Below are positions 23,587 to 36,559 of a stretch of DNA of 64,000 bases, in pieces. Position numbers and translations under genes: made by a program. The notes beneath the pieces are model-generated. The model searched no databases, had not been told where the DNA came from, and worked only from the letters and a program-made list of their open reading frames with translations. This DNA comes from Anagrus nilaparvatae (Eukaryota > Arthropoda > Insecta > Hymenoptera > Mymaridae), in the NCBI GenBank assembly GCA_022575985.1, contig JAKSXM010000007.1, positions 15,688,501 through 15,752,500 of the forward strand, read 5' to 3'. Within the stretch, counting starts at the first letter, position 1. Every line of letters begins with the position of its first letter.

Positions 23587-25118
23587 TCATTGTGTTTGTT
23601 TCATGTGGGATACATTATTTACAGAAGATTTAGATATAGGAGCAGGCAAATCTAGAAATTAATATTAATAGCTATATAGTTTTTTTCTTATAAATTTTTT
23701 TAAATAATATCATTTTACCTTGTAAATTCAAGTCCTTTAAATCTGGTAAATCACAAACTATAGTTGATTTGTTTAGGTCATTTGCTCCTGAGTCATTAGA
23801 GGCACTTTCCATTATTTCAGCTAACTCTTTTTCTAATTCAGAATCTGATTCTGAAATAGTATTTACAGGTTGAGCCATTACTGATTGAACTTCCTTTAAT
23901 TCTTCTAAAATCTAAAACGAAAAAGCAAAATAAATAATGATTTCTTCTAAAATTAGTTACAATTATTTTAAAATTATTTATTCTTATAAAAATACCTCAG
24001 CCATGTCATCCATTGTATCTTGGACATTATCTTCTTTTAACCCAGTATCTTCGAACTTTTTCAGTACATTATATCCTGCTTTGTATGCATGTAAAGTATC
24101 AGTGTCTGCACGAGCATCATTAATTCTTGATAAAAGAGTCTGAACATTATGTAAAGCAGAACTTCTTTTTTCAATACATCTATCAATTTCGTGTTTTTTT
24201 CTTAAAAAACTTTTTGCAACTTGTTTTAATCCATTTGATAATGATGATTTTGCTTTTAATATAACTTCATTTCTTTCCAATTCTAATTGTTCAATATTTT
24301 TTATTAACATACTTTCTTGTTGAATAAGCTTATGAATACCTTCATCAGCTTCTGTTACTTTTTCTGCTTTATTTGTTGAAACTTTGACTAGTAAATCATT
24401 TTTAGCATCATTTATTGATTCTCTAAACGATGCTTTATTTGAATGCCTTAAATAAATTAATGCTATTTTTATGTTTGATTCTGTTATTCTATTATTACCA
24501 GATTTTTCAATACAAAATTTTGTTAAATCTGAAATTGATAGAAGCACATTTTCCTTACTAGTGTCTATAACTGAAAGTATTATTTCAGAAAGTTCTTTTG
24601 TTGTTGCAAGATGAATATATTTTGTTTCTAAATCGATAACAGGTTCAGTCACATAATTTTTTAATTTTGAAAATGACCAACTAACTGGCTTTTTAATTAG
24701 TAAATCAATCGTCCATCCTGTCCAAGTATTAGATGGTTCCTTAAAAAAATCACTCTCTAAAATCACTTCCCCATTCCTAAAATTTATAATAAGGTATTTG
24801 TTTGTTTAAAAAAATTTGTCATTGAAATTACCTGTAAAGTTCTTGTAATACTGTGGGCAAAGCTAATGCTGTGCAACCATTTCTTTTTAAATTTTTGTTT
24901 AAATCAGATAAACTAAAACTACAACGAGCATGATAACTAGACCAATCTTTAATCATTTGTTGCCAAAATTTAAATTTAGAATTCCAATCTTCAGGATTTA
25001 CTGCACGATTTCTAAATGGAGCCATTAGAGATTTCATTCGATCTTCTTCATTCCAGCATTTTGGCATCAAATCAGAAGGTAATGGTAAAACACCAGTATT
25101 TTCTTTCAAAAGTGACAT
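23587..25118 (-). CDS. CHMP7: Charged multivesicular body protein 7 (ESCRT-III related)
   Basis: Four exons on the minus strand: 25118-24832, 24776-23996, 23911-23719 and 23651-23587. All introns are GT-AG and the phases join into 441 residues ending in TGA; human CHMP7 is 453. The N-terminal half has the winged-helix region that resembles ESCRT-II subunits (WNEEDRM, then NPEDWNSKFKFW near residues 22-52). The C-terminal half is a Snf7/ESCRT-III coiled-coil with a basic stretch followed by an acidic end (ESDSELEKELAEIME), the charge split typical of the family. CHMP7 binds inner nuclear membrane LEM2 and recruits ESCRT-III to reseal the nuclear envelope and sort endosomal cargo. The first ATG of the open frame is used; stops precede it. 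The gene is convergent with modSP copy 2, with 247 bases between stop codons. Confidence 0.88.
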
Positions 25119-25937
25119 TTTTAAATAAACCTGTATTTCTGTAAATGTGCAAAAATATATAGGTTAATTTTAAAAATTTATCTTTTAATATTTATTTAAA
25201 CAACAATATATGTGTTTAATCTTTTTTGAAAATGTAATTAACACTTGTATTATATGTTTGTTTAATAAAAAATTTATAATTTTTAATACGTACTGTAAAT
25301 ATATTTTGAATTGTCAGTTTCTTAAATGTAAACTTTTATAAGACATAAGATTAACTTTTATTAAAAAAATGAAATAATTAATTCTAAAATTAATTTAAGC
25401 AGGTATAAAAGAATAATCAGTGAATGATATTTTGTTTTACACTGTAATATTGTTTGATAAATAAAAAATATTTGCGCATTCTTAAAAATAACTTTGATCC
25501 GCGCTCCACGCGAAATAAATTTAATACTTTAATTCTGCAAACATCTACTAGAGGTCACAATGGTATAATGGTAAAAAAATGGTAAAGTTTAAAAAATTTT
25601 TAAATTTATACCATTAAAATAATTAAAGAAAATTATACTTCATTAGTATAAATCCATTTTATTTTTACAGATTTACTTTTAATTTAATTTAAACTTGATT
25701 ATATAAAATAGATTTTGTAAAACATTAAAAAATTAAGCTCTTATAATATTGTGTATGAAATTTTATAAAAACTATATGATGAAGCTTTTTGGAAGTTGTA
25801 AGCACCATCAGAATTAAAAAAAGTATACATTTTTATTTTACATTATTTTTCTATAACAATTCATTTTTTTATAGTAAAGGAAATACATAAAGAATTATTT
25901 TTTTTAATCTTAAAATTTAAATATTTATTAACACAAA
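25119..25937. promoter_or_regulatory. Spacer between CHMP7 start and ApepP end
   Basis: AT-rich. Holds the CHMP7 promoter and 5' UTR; a small GC-richer patch (gatccgcgctccacgcg) at about 25497-25513 is the only feature that stands out. No coding sequence seen. Confidence 0.4.
25924..25929 (-). terminator. Poly(A) signal of the ApepP gene
   Basis: AATAAA on the minus strand starts 8 bases after the TGA stop (25940-25938), implying a very short 3' UTR if used. Confidence 0.4.
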
Positions 25938-28219
25938 TCATATTGGTTTTGTTTCCTTTGTTAGCCAATCTAATGCTTCTGAATCTTCTGGTTTTTGTAA
26001 GTATTCGCTTAAAATCGTGAATACCTTTTTATGGTAATTATTAATAAACTGAATCTAAACAATAAAATAATTATTTTTAAACTACCCATTAAATTTTAAG
26101 AATATATTAAATTTTAAAAATGTAATAGCTTACTTCTTCGTCTATTAATAAGTCTTTGACCAGATGTTTTGTTTGAATCGGAACAAGAGTAACTGTTTCA
26201 AAAGTTAAAAAATTTCTATTTAAACGATCATACTTTGTATCCGTTTTTACAATCAGTTCAACATTTTCAAGACGTATTCCAAATTTTCCATCTTCATAGT
26301 AACCTGGTTCTAAAGTATCAATGTATATTAATTGTTACATAAACTATTTTAATTATAAAAATTTTTACCATTTGATAGAAACATTCCTGGTTGAACTCCA
26401 GGATCGTTAGGATATGGTTTCCAAGAAATCATTGTCGGATATTCATGAACATTTAAATATGCTCCTACTCCATGACCAGTTCCATGCAAGTAATCAAGTC
26501 TGTTAATATTGATTACAAAGATTAGAATCTCACTAAATAAATTTATTAAATAAAATTTTATTACCCAACATCCCAAAGAGCCTTTCTTGCAAATGTATCC
26601 AAATAGTTTCCTATTATACGAGCAGGGAATTTTGCTCTTGCTAAGCTGGTTTGTCCCTTAAAAACTCTAGTATAGCATTCACGCTCAAACATACTTGGTT
26701 CACCAAAGTGCAAGGTTCTAGTTACGTCAGTTGTGCCATCAGGAAATTGTGAACCACAATCACACAAATAAAATTCACGATTGTTAATAGGAACATCTGT
26801 TGCTTTAGAAGATTTGTAATGGATAATTGCACCATTGGCACCAACTGCTGATATTGTTTCAAAACTAGGTCCTCTATAATTTTCTTGTTCACTACATTAA
26901 AGTACATTGTTTATTATTATAAGTTAAAATATAATCATAAAAACACATTAGCTATGAGTTTATGAATGTAAATTAAGCAATAAGCAATTTTTAAAATAAT
27001 TAACTTGAAAATTGCAAATTAATAAAATTAGAAATATGAATTTCTATTTTTAATTATTTGATTGTTGGCTTACTTACTGTCTAAATTTTTCAAGTTGTTC
27101 AGGTCCTGTAATTTCAGTAACAACTTCGCCGTTTTTTATTTTTTTTTCTAACCAAGCAAAATATTTAACTATGGCTACAGCATCCTTAATGTGCGCTTTT
27201 TTCATGCCTTCAATTTCAACAGGATTCTTAACTAACTTCATCAACATTGTTGGTGTAATATTACTTTGTACAAACAGAGGCTTACAAGCAGCATGCAAAG
27301 CATAACTAGATGAACTTGGTATCCATACATTAGCATTTTTGCAGGATTTTGCTAAATTTTGCAGAAAGGATCTAATTTCGTTATAAGAATGAAAAACAGC
27401 ATTAATGTTTTCTTGAACCAATTGATTTTCTGCTTCCGCAGTTAATCTACTTTTTTCCATAAATATATGGACTTTATCAGAAACTAAAACTACATAAGCC
27501 ATAAATACTGGATTAAAAGGAATATCTGATCCTCTCCAATTTAAAAGATAAGCTATTTCATCTAAAGCAGACAAAACTAAAATTGAAGATTTTTGTTTTT
27601 TCATTTCTTGGAAACAATAATCAACTTTTTCTTTAGCAGTTTTTCCAGAATATTGTATAGTTTGGGCAATCACAGGTTTAAGCTCTTCTGCTGGTCTTTC
27701 ATTGCCCCAAATCTTGTCAACCAAGTTTTCATCAAGAGGTATCAACTCGTGACCAGCTATTGTCAGCTTTGTTTCTAGCTGTTTCCATTCTGAATCATTC
27801 ATTAACATAGGATCCACAGCAACTGACGAATTTGATGGTAAATTATCAGTCAACCATGCATCAACTGTTGGTGTGCCTTCCATCAATTCTTTCATCAATG
27901 TCCATGCATCTGGAGGGTCTAATTGTTCTTTAGCTTGACTAAAATATCTACCATCTGTCCATAGCAGTGCTTTATCTGCTGTTACTATAATTGTACCATA
28001 AGATCCACTAAATCCTGATATGAATTTTATTCTTTGATCTCTTTTTTGAGTATATTCTGATTGATGTGCATCACAATGAGGAATTATATATGCTTCAATT
28101 CCAGTTTTTTCCTTATTACAACTTGTTTTGAATGCAACATTTTTCATTAACTCTCTTAGTTTTGTGAGCTTCAACATATTTATCTTTCCAGACATTTTTA
28201 ATTTGTAGTTTTCTAACAA
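25938..28219 (-). CDS. ApepP: Xaa-Pro aminopeptidase 1 (cytosolic aminopeptidase P)
   Basis: Five exons on the minus strand: 28219-27078, 26891-26565, 26499-26369, 26309-26134 and 26054-25938. Phases join into 630 residues; human XPNPEP1 is 623. It removes an N-terminal residue that precedes proline, using two metal ions (Mn). The creatinase N-terminal domains occupy exon 1 (KFISGFSGSYGTIIV and ALLWTDGRYFSQA are conserved blocks). The pita-bread catalytic domain has all metal ligands: two Asp in FPDGTTDVTRT, His in GTGHGVG, Glu in EPGYYEDG and Glu in RLENVE. There is no signal peptide, consistent with a cytosolic enzyme. The start is uncertain between the Met at 28219 and the one eight residues later at 28195 (MSGKIN), which would give 622 residues. 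No stops or frameshifts. Confidence 0.93.
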
Positions 28220-28507
28220 TAAATTTTGAATTTAAATAATAATAATGGAAATTTTAATGAAAATATAAGTTCTTGCACTGTATATTTAATAATTTACTTG
28301 TTATTACTTATTAACTAATTATGATTTAAAACCAATTAACCAAAAGTCTCCGGGGGCTCCGGGGTATATTTTGATTTTTAATTTGGGTGTATACCGCTGT
28401 GTGTGGCGGTGTCATCGCTCGCGCATCTCACGCATCGTCTCGAGTCTCGACTCTTGAGAACTAGTCGGCGAGAACTTTTGGGTTGGAAAAATTTATAATT
28501 GGTGAAA
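28220..28507. promoter_or_regulatory. Bidirectional promoter region between ApepP and PMPCB
   Basis: Only 288 bases separate the two divergent start codons. It includes an unusually GC-rich block for this window (about 28348-28470, with repeated CTCG and TCTCGAGTCTCGA sequence). The two genes probably share this promoter. Confidence 0.6.
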
Positions 28508-31149
28508 ATGGCGACTCGTCTGCTAAAAATTAACTCTACCCTACGAAAATTTGCAGATAAAAACAGTCTTTTTAAGGTACACCTTCTGTGATTTTTACTA
28601 TTATTCTTCTATTAGGTTTTGCAACAATTGCTGTTACAATTATTTCTTAAAAATTTTATGTGTCATAATTTATAAATTTACAAACAAAATCATCTATTTC
28701 TTACGTAATATGTTATTAAAATGTTAAAAAAATGAAAATTTAAATATTTGATTTCTAAAAATATGTATTAATAAATAAATATACAACAGAAATATTTTGT
28801 AAAATCAATTTTTACATAACAATTTAAATTTTAAGATTTTCTAACCTAAAAAGTACGTCATTTAATTAAAAAAAATGTTTATCAAATGTAAATAGATTTC
28901 AAAGCAATGGAGATCAACAGCCTGTTCACTGCATGAAGCTCTTATTAATCAACCACCAACAAAAACAACAACATTGGAAAATGGTATGCGAATCGCAAGT
29001 GAAGATAGCGGAGCAGCAACTGCAACAGTGGGACTTTGGATTGATTCTGGAAGTCGCTATGAAACTGATGAAAACAATGGTGTTGCACATTTTATGGAAC
29101 ATATGGCATTTAAGGTACTTTAACTTTTTTCTTCAGACTTTTATTTATTTCTTATTAATAAAATATTATATTTTTAACAGGGAACTGCCAAACGTTCTCA
29201 AACAGATCTTGAACTTGAAATTGAAAATATGGGTGCTCATTTAAATGCATACACAAGTCGAGAACAGACAGTATTTTATGCTAAATGTTTAGCACAAGAT
29301 GTACCAAAAGCCATTGAAATACTCAGTGACATTATTCAAAATTCAAAATTAGGTGAAAATGAAATAGAAAGAGAGCGAGGTGTTATTTTAAGAGAAATGC
29401 AAGAAGTTGAAACTAATTTACAAGAAGTTGTATTTGATCATTTGCATTCAATTGCATATCAAGGGACACCATTGGGAAGAACTATTCTTGGTCCAACTGA
29501 AAATATCAAGTCAATAACAAAAAATGATCTTCTCTCATATGTCAAAAATAACTACGGTCCACCTAGGTAACTCAAAATAATTGCAACCCATACTAATAAT
29601 ATAAATAAAAAATAATACATTAATCATAGTCACTGAAAAGTTGTGGATTTTAAATTTCAAAATGATTTTTTTTTTTAGATTTGTATTAGCTGGAGCAGGT
29701 GGTGTAGATCATAATCAACTTGTCAAATTAGCTGAAGAACATTTTGGTAAAATGTCTGGGCCTAATTATGATGAAATACCATCACTTAATATGGCCTGTC
29801 GTTATACTGGATCAGAAGTTCGTGTGCGTGATGACTCAATGCCTCTTGCGCATATAGCAATGGCTGTAGAAGGTAATAAAATTTTTTAGCAAAAATCTTA
29901 TTTTTAAATAAAAATACTTATGTGTTACTGGTTTAAATTTACATGTTTAATTCATACTTATACTACCAATACATTTTAAAATTAATTAACCGTAAATAAT
30001 TGGCAAAAAATTTTCTAACGAGTATTTATTATCCAAGTTTGATTCTTTGTCCTCTTGTTATTTGACAATTTTTAAATGATAAAATTATAAATAGAAAATA
30101 TAATAATAGATAAAGTAAGTTGGGAATAATAATCTAATGCTAATAAAGATTATTTTTTTATTTAATGATTGGTCTTTGGTCCAATACATAAGTTATATTA
30201 AACATAATCTAATGTAGATTATTAAAATTTAATCTGTACAAAGCAGCTATTATTAATTTATCATTTAAATTTAATATAAATGTAAATGAAAAGTTTTAAT
30301 AAAAAAAATAATTTTTTTTTTATTCAAGGTTTTAATTTATAAATTATTCAATAATTTCTTTTAAGGTGCTGGGTGGAGAGATGCAGATAACATTCCTTTA
30401 ATGGTAGCCAATACTTTAATTGGGGCTTGGGATCGAAGCCACGGAGGAGGTGGAAATAATGCTACAACTTTGGCTAGGAAATCAGCCAGTGCAGGCTTAT
30501 GTCATAGTTTTCAGAGTTTTAATACTTGTTATAAGGTAATTAATAATAAAATTTATTTCTATGATACTCATAAAGACCCCAAAAGCAATATCAATATGAG
30601 TCCTATTAGAATATTTAAAAATAGTATCAATTTACAGTATTTTATTTAAAATTGTTACATAAAATATCTTTTTTTAACAGGAAACTGGATTATGGGGAGT
30701 TTATTTTGTATGCGAACCAATGCAATGCGAAGACATGGCTTGGAATATTCAGCAAGAATGGATGAAAATATGTACAAATGTTACAGAAAGAGATGTTAAT
30801 CGAGCTAAAAATATTCTTAAAACAAATATGCTTTTACAATTAGATGGAACAACAGCTGTTTGTGAAGATATTGGAAGACAGATGCTTTGTTATGATAGGA
30901 GAATACCAATTCATGAATTAGAAGCTAGAATCAATGTAAATAATTATATTATATTTTCTTTTAATTCAAAATTAGAAATTAAAAATAAAATTTCTTTTTT
31001 TGTTTCAGAGCGTAACTGCAAAAACAATACAAGAAGTTGGCATGAAATACATTTATGATCATTGTCCAGTAGTAGCAGCTGTTGGTCCAGTAGAAAATTT
31101 GATGGATTATAATATGATTCGCAGTAACATGTATTGGTTAAGAGTTTAA
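28508..31149 (+). CDS. PMPCB: Mitochondrial-processing peptidase beta subunit
   Basis: Seven exons: 28508-28576, 28905-29114, 29181-29566, 29679-29872, 30366-30535, 30681-30935, 31009-31149, giving 474 residues with all phases consistent and stop TAA. The first exon encodes a basic, acid-free start ([10 protein letters not shown]), as expected of a mitochondrial presequence. The M16 zinc motif is HFMEH (exon 2) and the distal Glu of the motif lies in the [14 protein letters not shown] segment (exon 3), so the copy looks catalytic. The family's glycine-rich [10 protein letters not shown] segment is in exon 5, and the end MYWLRV resembles other beta-MPPs. With the alpha subunit it cleaves presequences in the mitochondrial matrix. 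A ubiquinol-cytochrome c reductase core 1 protein is the close alternative; the intact HxxEH supports beta-MPP, although in some insects one protein may serve both roles. Confidence 0.9.
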
Positions 31150-31335
31150 AAAATTGACACACAAACTAAATTATCCTAATTTGTTAATTATTAAGATTAA
31201 TATAATTTTAAACGACTCGTGTAGTAAATGTATTTACAATTTATAATTTCATCATAATTTATTACTACTTGTTAGCTCTTAATCTTAATTAGATTATTCT
31301 TTTATCAGCAAAAAGAAATTTATTAATTAAACGTC

Positions 31336-31341
31336 AATAAA
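31336..31341 (+). terminator. Candidate poly(A) signal of PMPCB
   Basis: AATAAA about 187 bases after the PMPCB stop, before the MITE-like hairpin at 31388-31503. Confidence 0.4.
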
Positions 31342-31387
31342 CATTTTTTCATTGTTATATTTTTTTTATTATCAATTATTTATGAGA

Positions 31388-31503
31388 AAAGCCCTTTCTA
31401 GACATAATTCATTTTTTTAATCTTGTATACTTTGACTCTACTATTTGGTATAGTAAAAGTACATGCATTTTAAAAAAAATTTATTAGGTCTAGAAAGGGC
31501 TGA
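31388..31503. repeat. Short palindromic MITE-like element
   Basis: agccctttctagac at the left end is repeated in inverse orientation at the right end, enclosing about 85 bases. It lies between the convergent PMPCB and MOB3 genes. Confidence 0.55.
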
Positions 31504-31773
31504 ATACAGTAAAAACCTAAAATTAGATTTATTTATATTTTTCAAAAGAATATTTCAAATTAAATATGGTAATTCATTAAAAACTCGTTTTTTTTAAAAT
31601 AATTTTTATTAATTCATTTATTTATTTTTCTTAATAAATAATGACTAGCCTTGATGAATATTAATAAATTAAAATGTACAATTCATACCTTAAAAATTAA
31701 TAAAAATACTTAAATTAAAACAATTATGTATATACAAAATAAATTTGTGTTAAAGTTATCAAACGTTTAAAAA

Positions 31774-32798
31774 CTATCTATTATGAGCAGTTCCTGATAT
31801 ATTGGAATCTTTACATACTCTAGAAGTCATTTCTGATAACGGTTCAAGTTCTTTATTATCTATTAATTCAAATTCAGTTACAAAATAATAAAAATGTTTG
31901 TAACAGGTATTAACGTGAGCTTCCTGAAACCAAAATTATAAAATTTGCTTAAATTTAGTTTTATACGTTTTAAAGAGTTAATATACATACAGCTCCTATC
32001 GAAACTATTCGGTCAAAATGATGAATATAAACATGTACAAATACTCGAAACAATCTTGTTAAAATTTTTCGACACATCTGTACAAAATTTTTTGGGAATG
32101 GAACATCTGTATATTAAAAACAGTTCATAAAATATCTAAAGTATACAATTTATTTAATATATTTAAGTAAAAATATAATTCACCTGTAGAAACTGGAAAA
32201 ACACTTTCGTCATTAATTTGTTGTTCTATCCATTCCATTAATAATGCTACATACTGAGGTGCTGGCAAAGCTGTAGGTTTTTTGTACCTTTCTTTATCAG
32301 CCCAAAGGTATTCATACCGGGGCCCACCACTCATAGTTGGACAAGTTGTCGAATCACAATTTTCTGATATTGTTCCATAAATAAGATTTATTCTGTTGAA
32401 AAAGTCTACAACTGTAAAAATAAAAATAATTAAATTGTGATTGATTTAAATCATGCTTGGAAAATGATACCATGAACTGCAATCCAATCATTTAGACTTT
32501 CTCCAGGTGGTAACGTAACAGCAGATCTTAAGTTTAATCCAGAATTAAGTGATGCTTGTGCTTGCTTATATAAAGAATATCGTAAAGTACCATGAGCAAA
32601 CTTTTTTTTTGGTCGAAAAGTCTAAAAAATAAATATTTTCTGTTTAAGCTTTGCGGTATAATAATTTAATTTGAAATAAAAATTTTTTCAAATACATAAA
32701 TCAAAAATTAAATGAGCATATATTTATAATTTTAAATAATAAATTATAATTACCTTTCCTTTTTGAAAAAATTCTACGAAGCCGCTTAATGCTGCCAT
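31774..32798 (-). CDS. Mob3: MOB kinase activator 3
   Basis: Five exons on the minus strand: 32798-32754, 32621-32471, 32411-32184, 32106-31991 and 31923-31774, all GT-AG, joining into 229 residues; vertebrate MOB3 proteins are about 217. The Mob1/phocein fold is evident: FRPKKKF near the start, [14 protein letters not shown], a zinc-binding [30 protein letters not shown], then the second zinc pair in [10 protein letters not shown]. The alanine- and proline-containing [10 protein letters not shown] block and the [17 protein letters not shown] segment fit MOB3 rather than MOB1, MOB2 or MOB4. MOB proteins are adaptors for NDR/LATS or Hippo-type kinases; MOB3 members bind MST-type kinases and do not clearly activate LATS. 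Convergent with PMPCB. No frame defects. Confidence 0.9.
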
Positions 32799-33620
32799 TT
32801 TTTCATCAAAAAATACAAAAAATAATTCACAAAATTTATAAAAAATCTAAAATTCTTAAAATTTATTACATAAAATATTAAAATTTATTATGTTTTGCAA
32901 TCATATATTATGCGTAGAAATTATTTCGCGACTTTATAATAATCTAAAAACTGCTATTACAAAACACAGCTTCTTCTCTTTTTCTATACACATACTATAA
33001 AAAAAATTATCACAAGATTATTATAATTTTTAACCGCAGTTGCACATCTTCATAAGTTAAAACATTTTTTTTAAGAGAAGTGGAAAGCCGTTTGACTAGA
33101 TTTCAAAAGACTATATAATCAAAGTCTGATTTAAGTCAATAATTATATAAAAAACTCCAAAAAAAGAAGTATTTAAAAAACTCTTTTTTTCGTTTATTTA
33201 TTTATATGCTCACGAATATACACACAACTGACTAACAATGAATTTATGAATATTAAGGGGGTAAGGTGCAGGATAACATTGATTTCTGCATTATCAAGAA
33301 ATTTAAAAATAACGAAAATTTAAAATTTTCTTTTTTTATTTCAACTCTCGAGAGTTTTACTTAGTTTTTAGCATTTTTTTTTAAAGATACCTTAGCTCCA
33401 TATACACAGTGGCAAATGTATTATAGTAAATTTAAATTCATTTATGCAATCATATTATAATTATATTTTGGAATATATTTTTATTTTGCATCGAGATTTG
33501 CGTTAAAAATTTTTAAAAGTTACATTAATTATCTTATAAAAATTAAAAAACAACATAGATTAACAATAATATCAGATTTAATACAAATATAATACTTATA
33601 AACATTTAATTTCAAATATG
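32799..33620. other. MOB3 upstream region
   Basis: AT-rich sequence upstream of MOB3. The MOB3 promoter should lie in its first few hundred bases. No coding sequence recognised. Confidence 0.4.
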
Positions 33621-33844
33621 TTTTTCTGGACAGTAGCCACGAAAGTACGGTTTCCTCATGGCCGCTGTGTGGCCAAGGAAATCAAAATTTCTCGCTACTG
33701 CCGCAGAAAAATTTTATACGGCCCTTGTCCATAAATAAAGAATGCCCCAAATCGCAGTTTACGTAACTCGGCTTCGCCTCGGAAGGTGATTTACGTGCAA
33801 TTTGGGCAATTCTTTACTTTTCTGGACACCGAGCCGTAAATATA
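33621..33844. repeat. Two adjacent palindromic elements, GC-richer than surroundings
   Basis: The first hairpin (33621-33712) has inverted ends ctggacagtagc / gctactgccg and an inner pair ggtttcc...ggaaatc. The second (33714-33844) has about 38-base arms, tacggccc...gaatgccccaaat against its inverse, around a CpG-rich centre (ctcggcttcgcctcgg). No coding content. Confidence 0.65.
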
Positions 33845-36559
33845 CTATATTAAATAGGATCGATGTGAGTTCGCTATTAGGCTCAAAAACTAAAACAATT
33901 ACTAAAACTTAGACATTAAAACAAAAAACATATCGTATGTGAACTGTGTCTAACCCTATTCCACTTATTTAAAAAAAAAAAATATTTTACCTATATTTTT
34001 TACATGCGTACTGACTGTTTACTTGTCTGACCATCTAGTCTGAATCTACTTAAATATTAATATTTAAATCAGTAGTAACAGACAAAATTTTAAAAATCTT
34101 CCATTCAAGAGCTTGCAGGCATTATTACCAAATAAACACGCTTCATACAAATTAAAAATATTAAATATTCAAATTAGCAAAAAATATTCCATTATAAACA
34201 TTAAAAATATATTCTAAATTATTCTAAAATAGTTTAAAACGTATAATTAAAAAGCATACGCAGGCGTGAACTTATTTTAATAAGCATGTATAACTATAGG
34301 CATATTTTATTATTTTTTGTTTATTTTTTTTCTTGTATTAAAAAAATTTTAAATAAAGTAATAATGGTAATAAGTACTACATTTTGTACATAAAGAAAAT
34401 TTTTAGAAAATGCGTCTGCGCGTGGACCACGCGGTGTTTAGGTCAGGTCACTAATATATGTAATATGAATACAAAATAACTGCATTTTATAATGCAAGGC
34501 ATACATTTTAATTCTTCACTTTATTTGAAATATTGATTAGAACTTTTTTTTTTAATCTTTCAGAAAGATTAAAAAGTACAAAGAAGAAATTGAATTAAAT
34601 ATAATTCAATGGTAAAAAATGAAGCTACAATGAAAATAATAAAAAAAATCCAGAATTATGGGAGGGAGGGCGGTTATGGAGTTTCCGTTGTATTTAATAC
34701 ATGTATTATAGGGTTCATGTATAAGAAAGAGGGTTAGATTTGATAGGGATAACAAAGAAAAAAGAAGATAACACACCGGTATATATATAAAGTCAACATA
34801 TTATAGTGGCCGGTGTGTGGCGGCGGCGCTTGTACAATGCATACATGCACAACTATAAATATATATATATACATTTATACAACATTGGAGAATGAAAGTT
34901 AAAAACTAAACGTGCTTTTTGCTTTTAGTGTCTTCGTTCGTCTATACCGAGATAGACGTTAGGCTTTTTTTGTTTATAAGTACACTTACTTATTATTCTA
35001 TTGAATTTTATTTAAAATAAAAAAACTTTTTGTTGAATTCTGTACTGAAATATTATTAGTGTTGTGCTGTTATGTTGTTATTGTTGCATTTTTTTGGCGC
35101 GCGCGTCTGATTCATTATTCTAGAGTTTTAATATCACATAAAATGCATTTTTGTTGATTATAGGTATAATGCAAAAATATTTCATTTTATTTGAAATATG
35201 AATTTTTTTTTATTTATCTTAAACAAATAAAATTTTTTTAATTATTGCATCATTAAATATAAAATTTATGCTACAGTAGGACCTGATTTTGCGTTGTTTT
35301 TATAATATTCTTGTGTATTGGTAAAAATAAAAAGTAGTTCAGTGACTTTTGTGTTTTTATGTTATAAAAAATAAAGAGCAGAATAATAAAAAGGTAGTGA
35401 AATTATTATTATTATTATTATTATTGTTATCAGATAATAATATTCATGTCATACCATTAAAAATTAATTAATTAATAATTTTATTAATAAACAAATACCG
35501 GTTTTGAATAAAATTTATAAAAAATATAATTTATTATTATTATTTTACATACGGAAGGAAATCTAGCTGAATCTAGAAAAACCGAGTAATGAAGTGAAAC
35601 ATTGTGTTTTTTTTGCATTCCTGAAGGCATTACTAAAATTAAAAGAAAATATTAAAGCCTTTACGTACATCAGATGATTTTTTAGTACACATATGACGCA
35701 GAGCCCCTGAACTCTCCCTCAACATACATTTAGAATATCAGAGGGACATAAAAAAAAGCGAAGAAAGTCAGGGACCTCAAGCGACCTGACTTTTTTATTA
35801 TTATTTTTTTGTTCCTGTTTTGTTGTGTTTGTATTTTAAAAGGAAGAAAAAATTATTCGAGTATACAAACTTGGCACAATTTTTGTGTATTTTTTCTTAT
35901 CTAAATATTATTTTTGTTTGTAATAAAAATTTTTTGATTTATTTTTAAATAAATATTGTGTTTACTGGGTATGATTAAAAATTTATTTAAAATTTTGCAT
36001 TTACTGTATCAATTAAAAATTGTTATAAAAATTAAATTTATATAAACATTTGTAAGAAAAATTTGTGTCGAGGACTGTGTATCTTTTGAATTAATGTTAT
36101 TTTATATCAAATTAATTCATGTTTTATTTTTTTTTTTACTATTTAACAATCTTGTAATGATTTGTTAATAGATTAAATATTTAATGTTAGATTATTACAA
36201 TTTTTATATTTTTTTTTTACAGTAGCAGCTAAAGTTTTGTATTTTATATGAGTTTTTATAAGTATGTACAACTGTTGCACATTTTATTTATTGTTTAAAA
36301 AGTCATTAATTATAAATTTTTTTTTTAAAATTGTTTTATACTTTAATGTAATATAAAGTTTTTTTATTAAACTTTTGTTTTAAACACAGTTGTTAATGTG
36401 TACCTATAACTTTTATAATTTTATTTTGTTTTTTATTGTATAAAATTTTGATTTTAATTTTTGGTAAAATATACTTTTTCAATTTAAGTATGTGATTTAA
36501 AAAATTTTTATATAAAATTTCTGTAAATTGTAAAAAAATATAAATTTTAAACATTTAAG
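33845..36559. other. Long gene-free stretch
   Basis: Mostly AT-rich sequence with no protein match I recognise. Contains an (ATT)n microsatellite at about 35402-35427. Two short GC-richer islands, near 34410-34450 and 34795-34970, look like promoter or 5' UTR sequence but lead to no coding exon in the window. Confidence 0.45.
35402..35427. repeat. (ATT)n microsatellite
   Basis: About eight perfect ATT units in a row. Confidence 0.8.

Noticed and set aside
28933..29244. 103-codon frame overlapping PMPCB exons 2 and 3
   Set aside because: Wrong frame of exon 2 followed by intron; the true frame contains the HFMEH zinc motif and joins in phase.
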